Position numbers and translations under genes: made by a program. Positions 1 to 5,656 of a stretch of 12,679 nt of DNA are shown here, piece by piece. The notes under the pieces were generated by a model. The model ran no database searches. It was given only the letters and a program-made list of their open reading frames with translations, and was not told the DNA's origin. The DNA lies in the NCBI GenBank assembly GCA_003525885.1, contig DQIG01000420.1, forward strand, positions 381 to 13,059. Direction: 5' to 3'. This DNA comes from Stenotrophomonas sp. GTDB taxonomy: Bacteria; Pseudomonadota; Gammaproteobacteria; Xanthomonadales; Xanthomonadaceae. Every line of letters begins with the position of its first letter. The first letter of the stretch is position 1.

Positions 1-475
1 GCTGCTCGGCGAAGGCCGGGTCATCGATGGCGATGTCGGCCTCGTTGCCGCGGCCGATCAGGCGAGCCCGCGACAGGGTGAAGCTACGGCCATGGTGGAG
101 CCCACCGACACCGCGCAGCAGCCGCTGCTGCTCGTCGCCGCCGTCTTCGTTCCTGGGCGCAGGCGCCTGCAGCAGGATCTCCACTTCGCCCTGCAGCACC
201 ATCTCAACGCCATCCACGTACACCGCGTCGCCCGCACGCAACAGCGCCATCCGGCGCACCGGCCGACCATTGACGTGGATGCCGCGGATGCCATTGCCGA
301 CCTGCAGCCAGAGGCCGCGATCGTCCATGCAGAACTGGGCCAGCAGCAAGGCGCCGTGGCCGGCATCACCGAGCCGCACGCTGCCGTTGGCCTGGCGCAC
401 GATGCGCTGCACCCCGGGCCGCAGGGGCTGGTCGGGCTGTTGTTGCTGACTGAAGTGAACAAGCAGGTTCTGCAC
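1..475 (-). CDS. Double FHA-domain protein, N-terminal part (cut by window edge)
   Basis: Phosphothreonine-recognition (FHA) protein; its signalling partner cannot be told from this fragment. About 158 codons are visible, running off the left edge. The first domain (about residues 18-95) is degenerate: it has the C-terminal FHA hallmark HVNGRPVRRMALLRAGD but no recognisable GR phosphopeptide-binding start. A second domain begins near residue 120 with GLHHGRSFTLSRARLIGRGN followed by EADIAIDDPAFAEQ, a textbook FHA N-terminus whose His-Ala lies beyond the edge. I chose the GTG at 475 (protein start MQNLLVHFSQQQQPDQPL) because homology-like sequence begins there. The frame stays open further upstream and there is no strong ribosome site, so a longer N-terminus is possible. 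It is transcribed away from the PHA genes. The family call is confident; the exact start is not. Confidence 0.75.
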   Translation of the reverse strand, partial: MQNLLVHFSQQQQPDQPLRPGVQRIVRQANGSVRLGDAGHGALLLAQFCMDDRGLWLQVGNGIRGIHVNGRPVRRMALLRAGDAVYVDGVEMVLQGEVEILLQAPAPRNEDGGDEQQRLLRGVGGLHHGRSFTLSRARLIGRGNEADIAIDDPAFAEQ

Positions 476-590
476 GCGGCGCAGCCTAGCAGGTTGGTCG
501 CCAACGAAGAAGAACCCACGATGAGCGCTTGGCGCTGCGGCCCTTGATGCGCACAATGCTCGCCCTCTTTGATCATCCCCGCCTTGCGCC

Positions 591-595
591 AGGAG
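591..595 (+). promoter_or_regulatory. Shine-Dalgarno site AGGAG for the PHA-system gene
   Basis: AGGAG lies 5 nt before the ATG at 601. It decides the start in favour of 601 over the longer in-frame ORF beginning at 529, whose extra 24 codons have no ribosome site and do not look like the family. Confidence 0.7.
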
Positions 596-600
596 CCTGC

Positions 601-876
601 ATGTCCACCATCGATGTCCGCCACGCCCACGCCCTGCCCGACGCACAGGCGCGCGCCGCGATCGAACAGGTCGCCGCCAAGCTGTCCGAGCGCTTCGGCC
701 TGAAGTCGTCCTGGACCGCCGACGTGCTGAACTTCTCCGGCAGTGGCGTGGACGGTGCGATCGAACTGCAGCCGGGCGCCGTGCGCGTGACCGCCAAGCT
801 GGGCTTCCTGCTGTCGGCGATGAAGGGCATGGTCGAAGGCGAGATCCAGCGCGTGCTGAAGGAAAAGCTGGGCTGA
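601..876 (+). CDS. Polyhydroxyalkanoic acid system family protein
   Basis: Small cytosolic protein of 91 residues matching the PHA_gran_rgn family (putative polyhydroxyalkanoate system protein), found beside PHA or phasin genes in gammaproteobacteria. Its biochemical role is not established. Visible hallmarks are an N-terminal strand with a His pair (STIDVRHAHALP), a helix (ARAAIEQVAAKLSERFGLKSSW), the central DGAIELQPGAVRVTAKLGFL strands, and a C-terminal amphipathic helix ending in KEKLG. The ATG at 601 follows a good Shine-Dalgarno site. The phasin gene starts 80 bp downstream on the same strand, so the two probably form an operon. No PHA synthase (phaC) is present in the window. Confidence 0.8.
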   Translation: MSTIDVRHAHALPDAQARAAIEQVAAKLSERFGLKSSWTADVLNFSGSGVDGAIELQPGAVRVTAKLGFLLSAMKGMVEGEIQRVLKEKLG

Positions 877-956
877 ACCCCGGCGACGGCCGTCACGGCC
901 GTGCAACGCCAGCGCGCGCTACTCTCGGGGCAGGCCCAACTCCCACGGGAAGTGCG

Positions 957-1448
957 ATGAACCAGTACGAAAACGATGACCGCCGCAACGACGACGCCTC
1001 GTTCGGTGACCAGGCCGAGCGCTTCTCGCGCAAGCTGAGTGACTCGGCGCAGCAGGTCTGGCTGGCCGGGCTGGGTGCGCTGGGTCGTGCCCAGGCCGAG
1101 GGCAGCCGCTTCTTCGATGGCCTGGTGAAGGAAGGCGAAGCCTGGGAAGCCCGCCGCCGTGAGCGCAATGGCGAACAGGGCCCGGGCTGGCGTGACAACG
1201 TCGAGACCTCGCTGGACGAGGCTCGCGAGAAGGCCTCCGGCACCTGGAACAAGGTCGAGAAGGCCTTTGATGACCAGGTGCAGGGCGTGCTCAAGCGCCT
1301 GCATGTGCCCACCGCCGACGAGGTGACCGCGCTGGAAGCCCGCATTGATGCCTTGCATGCACGACTGGCCAAGCTGGAAACCCGCGCCGCGTCCGGCACC
1401 GACGCCCCCACGCCGGGCAGCCATCAATCGCCGGACAGCGTGCCCTGA
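957..1448 (+). CDS. Phasin family protein (PHA granule-associated, PhaF/PhaI type)
   Basis: Coats and organises PHA storage granules. The 163-residue protein shows the phasin pattern: an N-terminal amphipathic segment with DSAQQVWLAGLGALGRAQAE (residues about 29-48) and FFDGLVKEGE just after it, a charged middle stretch, then a helix with DEVTALEARIDALHARLAKLE (about 121-141) that reads as a short leucine-zipper-like coiled coil for oligomerisation. The C-terminal tail (TDAPTPGSHQSPDSVP) is short. It lacks the long Ala-Lys-Pro-Ala histone-like repeats of full PhaF, so it is closer to the PhaI-like or short form. It is the second gene of a probable pair with the PHA-system gene at 601-876. A long hairpin at 1494-1559 probably ends the transcript. 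Confidence 0.83.
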   Translation: MNQYENDDRRNDDASFGDQAERFSRKLSDSAQQVWLAGLGALGRAQAEGSRFFDGLVKEGEAWEARRRERNGEQGPGWRDNVETSLDEAREKASGTWNKVEKAFDDQVQGVLKRLHVPTADEVTALEARIDALHARLAKLETRAASGTDAPTPGSHQSPDSVP

Positions 1449-1451
1449 CCA

Positions 1452-1488
1452 CGATTGTTGCAATGCAATAAAAATTGATTGACAATCG
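1452..1488. repeat. AT-rich inverted repeat downstream of the phasin gene
   Basis: CGATTGT (1452-1458) and ACAATCG (1482-1488) are a perfect 7-bp inverted repeat around 23 nt of AT-rich DNA, unusual in this GC-rich window. Inside it sits the short dyad TTGCA-A-TGCAA. The right arm overlaps TTGACA (1479-1484), a perfect sigma70 -35 hexamer, but no good -10 follows at 16-18 bp. It could be an operator-promoter or part of an RNA structure; its function is unknown. Confidence 0.45.
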
Positions 1489-1493
1489 CGAGC

Positions 1494-1559
1494 AACCCGC
1501 CAATCGTTTCGGCTGCCGTTTGTTCCCTCCCCTCACGGCTTCAGGATTGGCGGGTTTTT
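1494..1559 (+). terminator. Long-armed hairpin with T-run; terminator and possible sRNA 3' end
   Basis: AACCCGCCAATC (1494-1505) pairs perfectly over 12 bp with GATTGGCGGGTT (1545-1556). The hairpin is followed by the T-run 1555-1559. The 39-nt loop contains a second stem, GCCGT (1515-1519) with ACGGC (1535-1539), closing over a CU-rich sequence, CCCTCCCCTC (1525-1534). It lies 46 bp after the phasin stop on the same strand, so it can terminate that operon. The loop is much larger than in ordinary terminators and could also base-pair with Shine-Dalgarno sequences if this is the 3' end of a small RNA. Confidence 0.6.
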
Positions 1560-1684
1560 CGTGCCCGCCGTACGCCGATCTGCGCGCTCCATCACGCTTC
1601 CTGTCAGGAACATCCTGACCCAGCCGGGCACCGCGACCTTTACACTGTCGTTCTCCGCTTTCGCCCCTTCCGCCCTACTCCTGC

Positions 1685-2683
1685 ATGCTCCCTTGGATCC
1701 TGGCCCTGCTGTCGGCCCTGCTTACCTGTTCCCTGGCCGTTGTCTATCTGTGGTGGATCAAGCGGCGGCAGAAGGAGATGCAGCTCGGCCTGCAGGCCCT
1801 GGCAGGCATGCATTGGCGCGAATTCTCGATCCTGGTCAAGCGCATGCTGCGCGAACAGCGCGGCCTGCGTGAGCTGATCGACCCGTCGGAAGATGCCCGC
1901 GAGCCGAGCAGCGACTTCCTGCTCAGCGATGGCCCCAACCAATGGCTGGTGTCGTGCAAGCATGGCCTGGCCTACCGCATCGGCACCGCCGCAGTGAACG
2001 AGCTGGGTGCGGCCGCGCGCCTGGCCGGGGCCAAGGGCGGCGTACTGCTGACCGAAGGCCGGATGGAACGCGATGGCCGCAGCGCCGCTGAGAAACAGGC
2101 AGTTGAAGTACTGGACGGTCCGCGCCTGTGGCCGTTGCTGCAGCCTTACCTGCCCGGCGACATCGAAGCGCGCATACGTGCCAGCGCCAGGCACGAAGCG
2201 CTGCGCCGCATCGCCATCGCCGCACTGGGTTCGGCAACGCTGGGGCTGCTGGTCGGCCTTGGCCTGCAGGGCCTGCATGTGGAAGAGGCCGCGCCCGTTG
2301 CTGCGGCGCCGGTCGTGACGGCTCCTTCGGCCACGCCAGCGGCCGAACCTGCCCGGATCGAGGCAGTACCCGCCCCCGCACCCGAGCCTGCTATCGCCCC
2401 GGCGGCCGACGGGCGCAGCAACCCCAACCCGGATGCAGCCACCCTGGATCGCTACCAGGCTGATCTGGCCCGTGCACTGGCTGGCAAGCCCGGAATCGCC
2501 AGCGGTGTCTGGCTGACCCGGCAGACGCTGGCGATCAACCGCACCGGCGAACTGGACGCGGTGTGGCCGCAGGTCTGCGAGGAAGTGCTGCACTACCCCG
2601 CGCTGCGCAACGTGCGCATCCAGCTCAATGCCCGCCCCGGCGTGGACGAGCCGGTGCGCTGGCGGCAGTGCGCTACGTATTGA
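1685..2683 (+). CDS. Membrane-anchored protein with a divergent Mrr-like (PD-(D/E)XK) domain
   Basis: The 332-residue protein has a hydrophobic N-terminus (residues 1-24, probable membrane anchor) and then a domain at about 43-155 resembling the Mrr_cat/restriction-endonuclease-like fold. That domain shows HWREFSILVKRML, SDFLL with D77, WLVSCK with K92, a helix with VNELGAAARLAGAKGGVLLT, and AVEVLDGPRLWPLL. The usual (Q/E)xK is S90-C-K92 and the Gly-rich GxDGGxD segment is absent, so catalysis is doubtful. A second membrane segment lies at about 175-197, followed by an Ala/Pro-rich linker (about 201-242) and a globular C-terminus (250-332) I do not recognise. There is no clear Shine-Dalgarno site before the ATG at 1685. 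Its role is unknown; DNA or RNA surveillance at the membrane is only a guess. SMAG repeats follow directly. Confidence 0.6.
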   Translation: MLPWILALLSALLTCSLAVVYLWWIKRRQKEMQLGLQALAGMHWREFSILVKRMLREQRGLRELIDPSEDAREPSSDFLLSDGPNQWLVSCKHGLAYRIGTAAVNELGAAARLAGAKGGVLLTEGRMERDGRSAAEKQAVEVLDGPRLWPLLQPYLPGDIEARIRASARHEALRRIAIAALGSATLGLLVGLGLQGLHVEEAAPVAAAPVVTAPSATPAAEPARIEAVPAPAPEPAIAPAADGRSNPNPDAATLDRYQADLARALAGKPGIASGVWLTRQTLAINRTGELDAVWPQVCEEVLHYPALRNVRIQLNARPGVDEPVRWRQCATY

Positions 2684-2692
2684 TGGGGCAGC

Positions 2693-2715
2693 ATCCACGC
2701 ATGGCGTGGATCTAC
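2693..2715 (-). repeat. SMAG (GTAG-headed REP-like) element, ATCCACGC stem
   Basis: ATCCACGC (2693-2700), loop ATG, GCGTGGAT (2704-2711), then CTAC (2712-2715), which is the GTAG head on the minus strand. The 8-bp stem is perfect. It starts 9 bp after the stop of the Mrr-like gene. Its minus-strand sequence is identical over all 23 nt to the element at 3497-3519. Confidence 0.85.
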
Positions 2716-2739
2716 TGAATCCCGATGCACGAGTCTTTG

Positions 2740-2762
2740 GTAGGTCCACGCCATGCGTGGAC
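2740..2762 (+). repeat. SMAG element, GTCCACGC stem
   Basis: GTAG head (2740-2743), stem GTCCACGC (2744-2751), loop CAT, GCGTGGAC (2755-2762). It faces the element at 2693-2715 head to head across 24 bp. It differs from that copy only by an A-to-G and a T-to-C change, at the two partners of the outermost stem pair. Confidence 0.85.
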
Positions 2763-2768
2763 GCCTTT

Positions 2769-2792
2769 GCAGAGTCGAGCCACGCTCGACTC
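2769..2792 (+). repeat. SMAG-like element with variant GCAG head
   Basis: GCAG (2769-2772) replaces GTAG. A 9-bp stem, GAGTCGAGC (2772-2780) with GCTCGACTC (2784-2792), encloses loop CAC. Compared with the common AGCCGAGC stem it carries a C-G to T-A pair swap, so pairing is kept. Confidence 0.7.
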
Positions 2793-2810
2793 ATCGCGCA
2801 ACGCGCGAAC

Positions 2811-2837
2811 AGCAGCCGACCATGGGCTGGGCTCTAC
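2811..2837 (-). repeat. Decayed SMAG element whose GTAG supplies the hicB stop
   Basis: On the minus strand this reads GTAG (2837-2834) followed by a copy of the AGCCGAGC-type element with two uncompensated changes that create C-C and G-G mismatches in the stem. It forms an outward-headed pair with 2769-2792. The TAG of its head is the stop codon of hicB. Confidence 0.65.
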
Positions 2838-3241
2838 AAGGCGCCCGCTCGGCCCAATGCTGCGAGATGGGCGATGTAACTGGAGCGGGATTCGCCGGCC
2901 GCCCTGGCCTGCGCATCCAGCCTGGCCAGGATGCGACGCGGCAGGCTGATGTTGACCCGCTCGATGGTGTCGTCCAGCAAAGATGGATCAATGCAGATGT
3001 AGGCAAGAATCCAGGCCGTACCACTGGGAGCCTCGGCGACGATCTTCTGTGGCGCAGAAGGACTGGGAATCGAGCGCCCCTCATCCAGGGCCGCATCGAT
3101 CCACGCAAGCGCAGATTCCTCGGCCGCACTGAGTGCATCGTCAAGCGTGTCGGCCGCCGAGAAGCACCCCTGCAGATCGGGAACGATGACACCCCACGCG
3201 GTGCGTTCATCGCCCGCCTCAATCAAGACTGGATAGCGCAT
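2834..3241 (-). CDS. hicB: HicB family antitoxin
   Basis: Antitoxin of a type II HicAB pair: it binds and neutralises HicA and usually represses its own operon. The 135 residues show the two expected parts. The N-terminal partial RNase-H-like fold covers about 1-60 (YPVLIEAGD, WGVIVPDLQGCFSAADTLDDAL, then a helix with EESALAWIDAAL and a short acidic/Ser tail). The C-terminal ribbon-helix-helix DNA-binding region covers about 94-130 (ERVNISLPRRILARLDAQAR, then GESRSSYIAHLA). The ATG at 3241 has a strong Shine-Dalgarno site (AGGAGGT) 3-4 nt upstream. It lies 26 bp after hicA in the usual hicA-then-hicB order. The stop codon is the TAG inside the GTAG head of a SMAG element, so the last residues (GRAGAL) may have been altered when that repeat arrived. 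Confidence 0.88.
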   Translation of the reverse strand: MRYPVLIEAGDERTAWGVIVPDLQGCFSAADTLDDALSAAEESALAWIDAALDEGRSIPSPSAPQKIVAEAPSGTAWILAYICIDPSLLDDTIERVNISLPRRILARLDAQARAAGESRSSYIAHLAALGRAGAL

Positions 3242-3245
3242 GGGA

Positions 3246-3251
3246 CCTCCT
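3246..3251 (-). promoter_or_regulatory. Strong Shine-Dalgarno site AGGAGG for hicB
   Basis: On the minus strand AGGAGG (CCTCCT on plus) lies 4 nt before the hicB ATG at 3241. It is the best ribosome site in the window. hicA has none, which favours translation of antitoxin over toxin from a shared mRNA. Confidence 0.75.
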
Positions 3252-3267
3252 GCGTCAGTCCTGCCAG

Positions 3268-3432
3268 CTACCGCAACGACAGCACCAGCCCCTTGCCCAG
3301 ATCCTTTCTGGGGTGAGGCACGGTGATGATGTAAGGCCGCTGCGGGTGCACGAATACATCATGGGATCCGCGAATCCTGCAACAGGTCCAGCCTGCCGCC
3401 TCCAGATCCCGGATGAGGTCCCTGCTCTTCAT
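3268..3432 (-). CDS. hicA: HicA family mRNA interferase toxin (short C-terminus)
   Basis: Toxin of the pair: HicA proteins adopt a double-stranded-RNA-binding-like fold and cleave mRNA in a translation-independent way using one histidine. The 54 residues begin MKSRDLIRDLEAAGW and contain RGSHDVFVHP with the expected catalytic His at residue 24, then ITVPHPRKDLGKGLV. The protein ends LVLSLR at a TAG (3270-3268). In frame after that TAG come the codons L-A-G-L, resembling the SI(R/L)KQAGL ending common in HicA, so a nonsense change may have removed the last turn of the terminal helix. I chose the ATG at 3432 because MKSRDLI is the normal family start; the in-frame GTG at 3456 lies across the promoter. 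There is no visible Shine-Dalgarno site. Whether the toxin is still active is open. Confidence 0.82.
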   Translation of the reverse strand: MKSRDLIRDLEAAGWTCCRIRGSHDVFVHPQRPYIITVPHPRKDLGKGLVLSLR

Positions 3433-3438
3433 GCAGGG

Positions 3439-3452
3439 ACGATACACATCGT
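3439..3452. promoter_or_regulatory. Candidate HicB operator
   Basis: ACGAT-ACAC-ATCGT is a perfect 5-bp inverted repeat with a 4-bp spacer. It lies immediately upstream of hicA and overlaps its predicted -10 element. HicB proteins with a ribbon-helix-helix domain autorepress through short palindromes at this position. No binding evidence is available. Confidence 0.4.
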
Positions 3453-3475
3453 ACACACGCGCAAACAGAGTTCAA
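3448..3475 (-). promoter_or_regulatory. Predicted hicAB promoter
   Basis: On the minus strand TTGAAC (3475-3470) is separated by 16 bp from TACGAT (3453-3448), a fair sigma70-type pair. It would start transcription near 3441, giving a leader of only about 10 nt before the hicA ATG. That agrees with the lack of a ribosome site there. Confidence 0.4.
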
Positions 3476-3496
3476 GACGACAGCCGTTCCGGACCC

Positions 3497-3519
3497 GTAG
3501 ATCCACGCCATGCGTGGAT
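3497..3519 (+). repeat. SMAG element, ATCCACGC stem
   Basis: GTAG head (3497-3500), ATCCACGC (3501-3508), loop CAT, GCGTGGAT (3512-3519). It sits 7 bp beyond the hutC stop and upstream of the hicAB promoter, bounding the toxin-antitoxin pocket on the right. It is a perfect copy of the minus-strand element at 2693-2715. Confidence 0.85.
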
Positions 3520-3526
3520 GGAATCC

Positions 3527-4255
3527 CTAGCGAGCGCCCGGCGCGAAGCGCGCAACCAGGTCCCAGGCATCCCCCAGGAACACCTGCCGCACGCGGGTGA
3601 TCGGCTGTTCACCGCGCCAGGTCAGGCGCTCGATCACCAGGCAGGCGGTGCCCGGCTTCACCTCCAGCAGCCTGGCGGTAGCGGTATCCGCGCCCCAGGC
3701 GCTGATGCGGTGCTGGGCACGGGTCCACGAGACGTTCTGCAGCAGCCAGCTGCCCGGTGCGGTGGTGCTGAAATCGACCTCCAGCACTTCGGGCACGCCC
3801 ACCGGGCTGATCAGGCGATGCTCCAGTGCCAGCGGGCGGCCATCGGCCAGGTGCAGGCAGCGCATCGCCAGCAGCATTTCGCTGCCGGCCAGCTCCACTT
3901 CGCCGGCATTGCCGGCATCGGCCAGACGCAGGTCGCGCTGCAGCAGGCGGTACGCGTACTGGTGGCCGCGCGAGCCGACTTCCATCGCGATATCCGGAAT
4001 TTCCAGCGCCACCTGCTCCAGGTGCGGCGGCTGCCGCGCTACGAACGAACCCGCACGACGGCGGCGCTCGATCATGCCGCTCTCGGCCAGCGCGGTCAGC
4101 ACCTTGTTCACCGTCATCCGCGAGCAGCCGTACTGCTCCATCAGCTCGTGCTCGTAGGGAATACGGAAGCCCGGCGCCCACTCCCCGCTGAGGATGCGGC
4201 TTTCCAGATCGCTGCGGATACGCTGGTTGAGCGTGGCGGACTTGCTGGCCTTCAC
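3527..4255 (-). CDS. hutC: Histidine utilization repressor HutC (GntR family)
   Basis: Transcriptional repressor of the hut genes; in this family urocanate binding releases the DNA. The 242 residues comprise an N-terminal GntR winged helix (about 8-75: LNQRIRSDLESRILSGEWAP, IPYEHELMEQYGCSRMTVNK, ALAESGMIERRRRAGSFV) and a C-terminal UTRA effector domain (about 95-238: ALEHRLISP, PGTACLVIERLTW, ITRVRQVF). Translation starts at a GTG (4255) with no strong Shine-Dalgarno site, 27 bp after the end of hutF. It is therefore probably co-transcribed as hutF-hutC and autoregulated through the operator near 5684-5693. Weak initiation suits a repressor needed in small amounts. The stop TAG is followed by a SMAG element. 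Confidence 0.92.
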   Translation of the reverse strand: MKASKSATLNQRIRSDLESRILSGEWAPGFRIPYEHELMEQYGCSRMTVNKVLTALAESGMIERRRRAGSFVARQPPHLEQVALEIPDIAMEVGSRGHQYAYRLLQRDLRLADAGNAGEVELAGSEMLLAMRCLHLADGRPLALEHRLISPVGVPEVLEVDFSTTAPGSWLLQNVSWTRAQHRISAWGADTATARLLEVKPGTACLVIERLTWRGEQPITRVRQVFLGDAWDLVARFAPGAR

Positions 4256-4282
4256 GTAATGGGGTCCCGGTGGCGGAGGCGA

Positions 4283-5653
4283 TCAGCCCAGCACGCCCTT
4301 CAGGGCGGCGGCGAAGGCGGTGGTGATCGCCTCGCGCTGCAGGTGGCGGCCCTCGGCCACGCACTGGCGGCCATGCCGCCAGACCGATCGCAGCGCGCCA
4401 TTACGTGCGGCGAACACCCAGCTGTCAAGCCATGCGTCATCCTGCCGCGCCTGCAGCGCCGGGTGCGCGGCGTCCAGTTCGACCAGGTCGGCACTGGCAC
4501 CGACCTGCAGGCCAGCGGCCACGCCCAGCGCCTGCGCTCCACCGTGCAGTGCACCTTCGAACAGGAAGCGACCGGTGCTGCGGGTGGCATCCGGTGCCAG
4601 CACGTTGCGCCCGCGCAGGGTCAGGCGCTGGCCGTATTCGAGCAGGCGCAGTTCTTCGGCGGCGTCGATCAACACATTGGAATCGGAACCGACACCGAAG
4701 CGCCCGCCCTCGCGCGCGAACGCCTGCATCGGGAACAGGCCGTCGCCCAGGTTCGCCTCGGTGATCGGGCACAGCCCCGCCACCACCTGGCTGGCGACCA
4801 TGGCCGCGCGCTCGTCATCGGTGATGTGGGTGGCATGCACCAGGCACCAGCGCGCATCCACCGGCGCATGGTCGTACAGCCACTGCACCGGGCGCTGGCC
4901 GCTCCAGGCCAGGCAGGCCTCGACTTCGCGGACCTGCTCGGCGATGTGGATGTGCACCGGGCCGTTGGTGAGCGGCAACAACGCACCCAGTTCCTCGCCC
5001 GTGACCGCGCGCAGGCTGTGCGGTGCGATGCCGAGCACCGCGTCGGGCAGCACGGCCAATGCCGGCTTGGCGGCATCCAGCAGCTGCGCGAAGCCGTCCA
5101 CATCGTGGATCAGGCGACGCTGAGCGGGATTCGGCGGCGCGCCACCGAAATCGGCATGCGCATAGAACACCGGCAGCAGGGTCAGGCCGATACCGGTCTG
5201 GTCGGCGGCGGCGGCAATCCGCGCACTCATCTCGGCACGGTTGGCATAGGCGTGGCCATCGGCATCGTGATGCAGGTAATGGAACTCGCCGACGCGGGTG
5301 AAGCCGCTTTCCAGCATTTCCATGTAGGCCAGGGCGGCGATGGCCTGCACCGCGTCGGGGCGCAGGTGGGCCAGGAAGCGGTACATCAGCTCGCGCCAGC
5401 TCCAGAAGCTGTCACCGTCTCCACCGCCGATCTCGGTCAGCCCGGCCATGCCGCGCTGGAACGCGTGGCTGTGCAGGTTGGGCAGGCCCGGCACCAGGAT
5501 GCCGGCGCGGGTGTCACCGTCCCGCGCGCCCTGCCCTGTGCTGATCGCCGTGATGCGGCCGTCCTGCACCTGCAGGCGGACATCGCGGGCCCAGCCCTCG
5601 GCCAGCAGGGCATGGGCGGCATGGAAACAGTGTGGAGAACGCGAATCGGACAT
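4283..5653 (-). CDS. hutF: Formimidoylglutamate deiminase HutF
   Basis: Cytosolic zinc amidohydrolase converting N-formimino-L-glutamate to N-formyl-L-glutamate and ammonia, the fourth step of the five-step histidine pathway. The 456 residues are full length for the family. They show the metal-binding HxH in PNLHSHAFQRGM (H61, H63), HIHIAEQ (H234, H236, E239), VHATHI (H273, H276) and GVGSDSN (D324), with the second barrel part ending in the usual composite domain. The ATG at 5653 opens MSDSRSPHCFHAAHALL; no strong ribosome site precedes it. It is the first gene of the minus-strand hutFC unit, divergent from hutIHGU. A plus-strand open frame of 761 codons overlaps hutF and hutC but is a GC-rich shadow. 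Confidence 0.93.
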   Translation of the reverse strand: MSDSRSPHCFHAAHALLAEGWARDVRLQVQDGRITAISTGQGARDGDTRAGILVPGLPNLHSHAFQRGMAGLTEIGGGDGDSFWSWRELMYRFLAHLRPDAVQAIAALAYMEMLESGFTRVGEFHYLHHDADGHAYANRAEMSARIAAAADQTGIGLTLLPVFYAHADFGGAPPNPAQRRLIHDVDGFAQLLDAAKPALAVLPDAVLGIAPHSLRAVTGEELGALLPLTNGPVHIHIAEQVREVEACLAWSGQRPVQWLYDHAPVDARWCLVHATHITDDERAAMVASQVVAGLCPITEANLGDGLFPMQAFAREGGRFGVGSDSNVLIDAAEELRLLEYGQRLTLRGRNVLAPDATRSTGRFLFEGALHGGAQALGVAAGLQVGASADLVELDAAHPALQARQDDAWLDSWVFAARNGALRSVWRHGRQCVAEGRHLQREAITTAFAAALKGVLG

Positions 5654-5656
5654 GGC

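Noticed and set aside
476..600. Divergent promoters between the FHA and PHA-system genes
   Set aside because: TTGATG (544-549) with TTTGAT (568-573) is a weak match and no -10 was convincing on the minus strand, so no feature is claimed.
58..1463. Minus-strand open frames at 58-906 and 573-1463 across the PHA genes
   Set aside because: They overlap each other and genuine genes. The real minus-strand FHA frame is a different one starting at 475.
1479..1507. TTGACA at 1479-1484 as a full promoter
   Set aside because: The -35 is perfect, but the hexamers 16-18 bp downstream are GC-containing and unlike TATAAT, so I list it only within the inverted repeat and not as a promoter.
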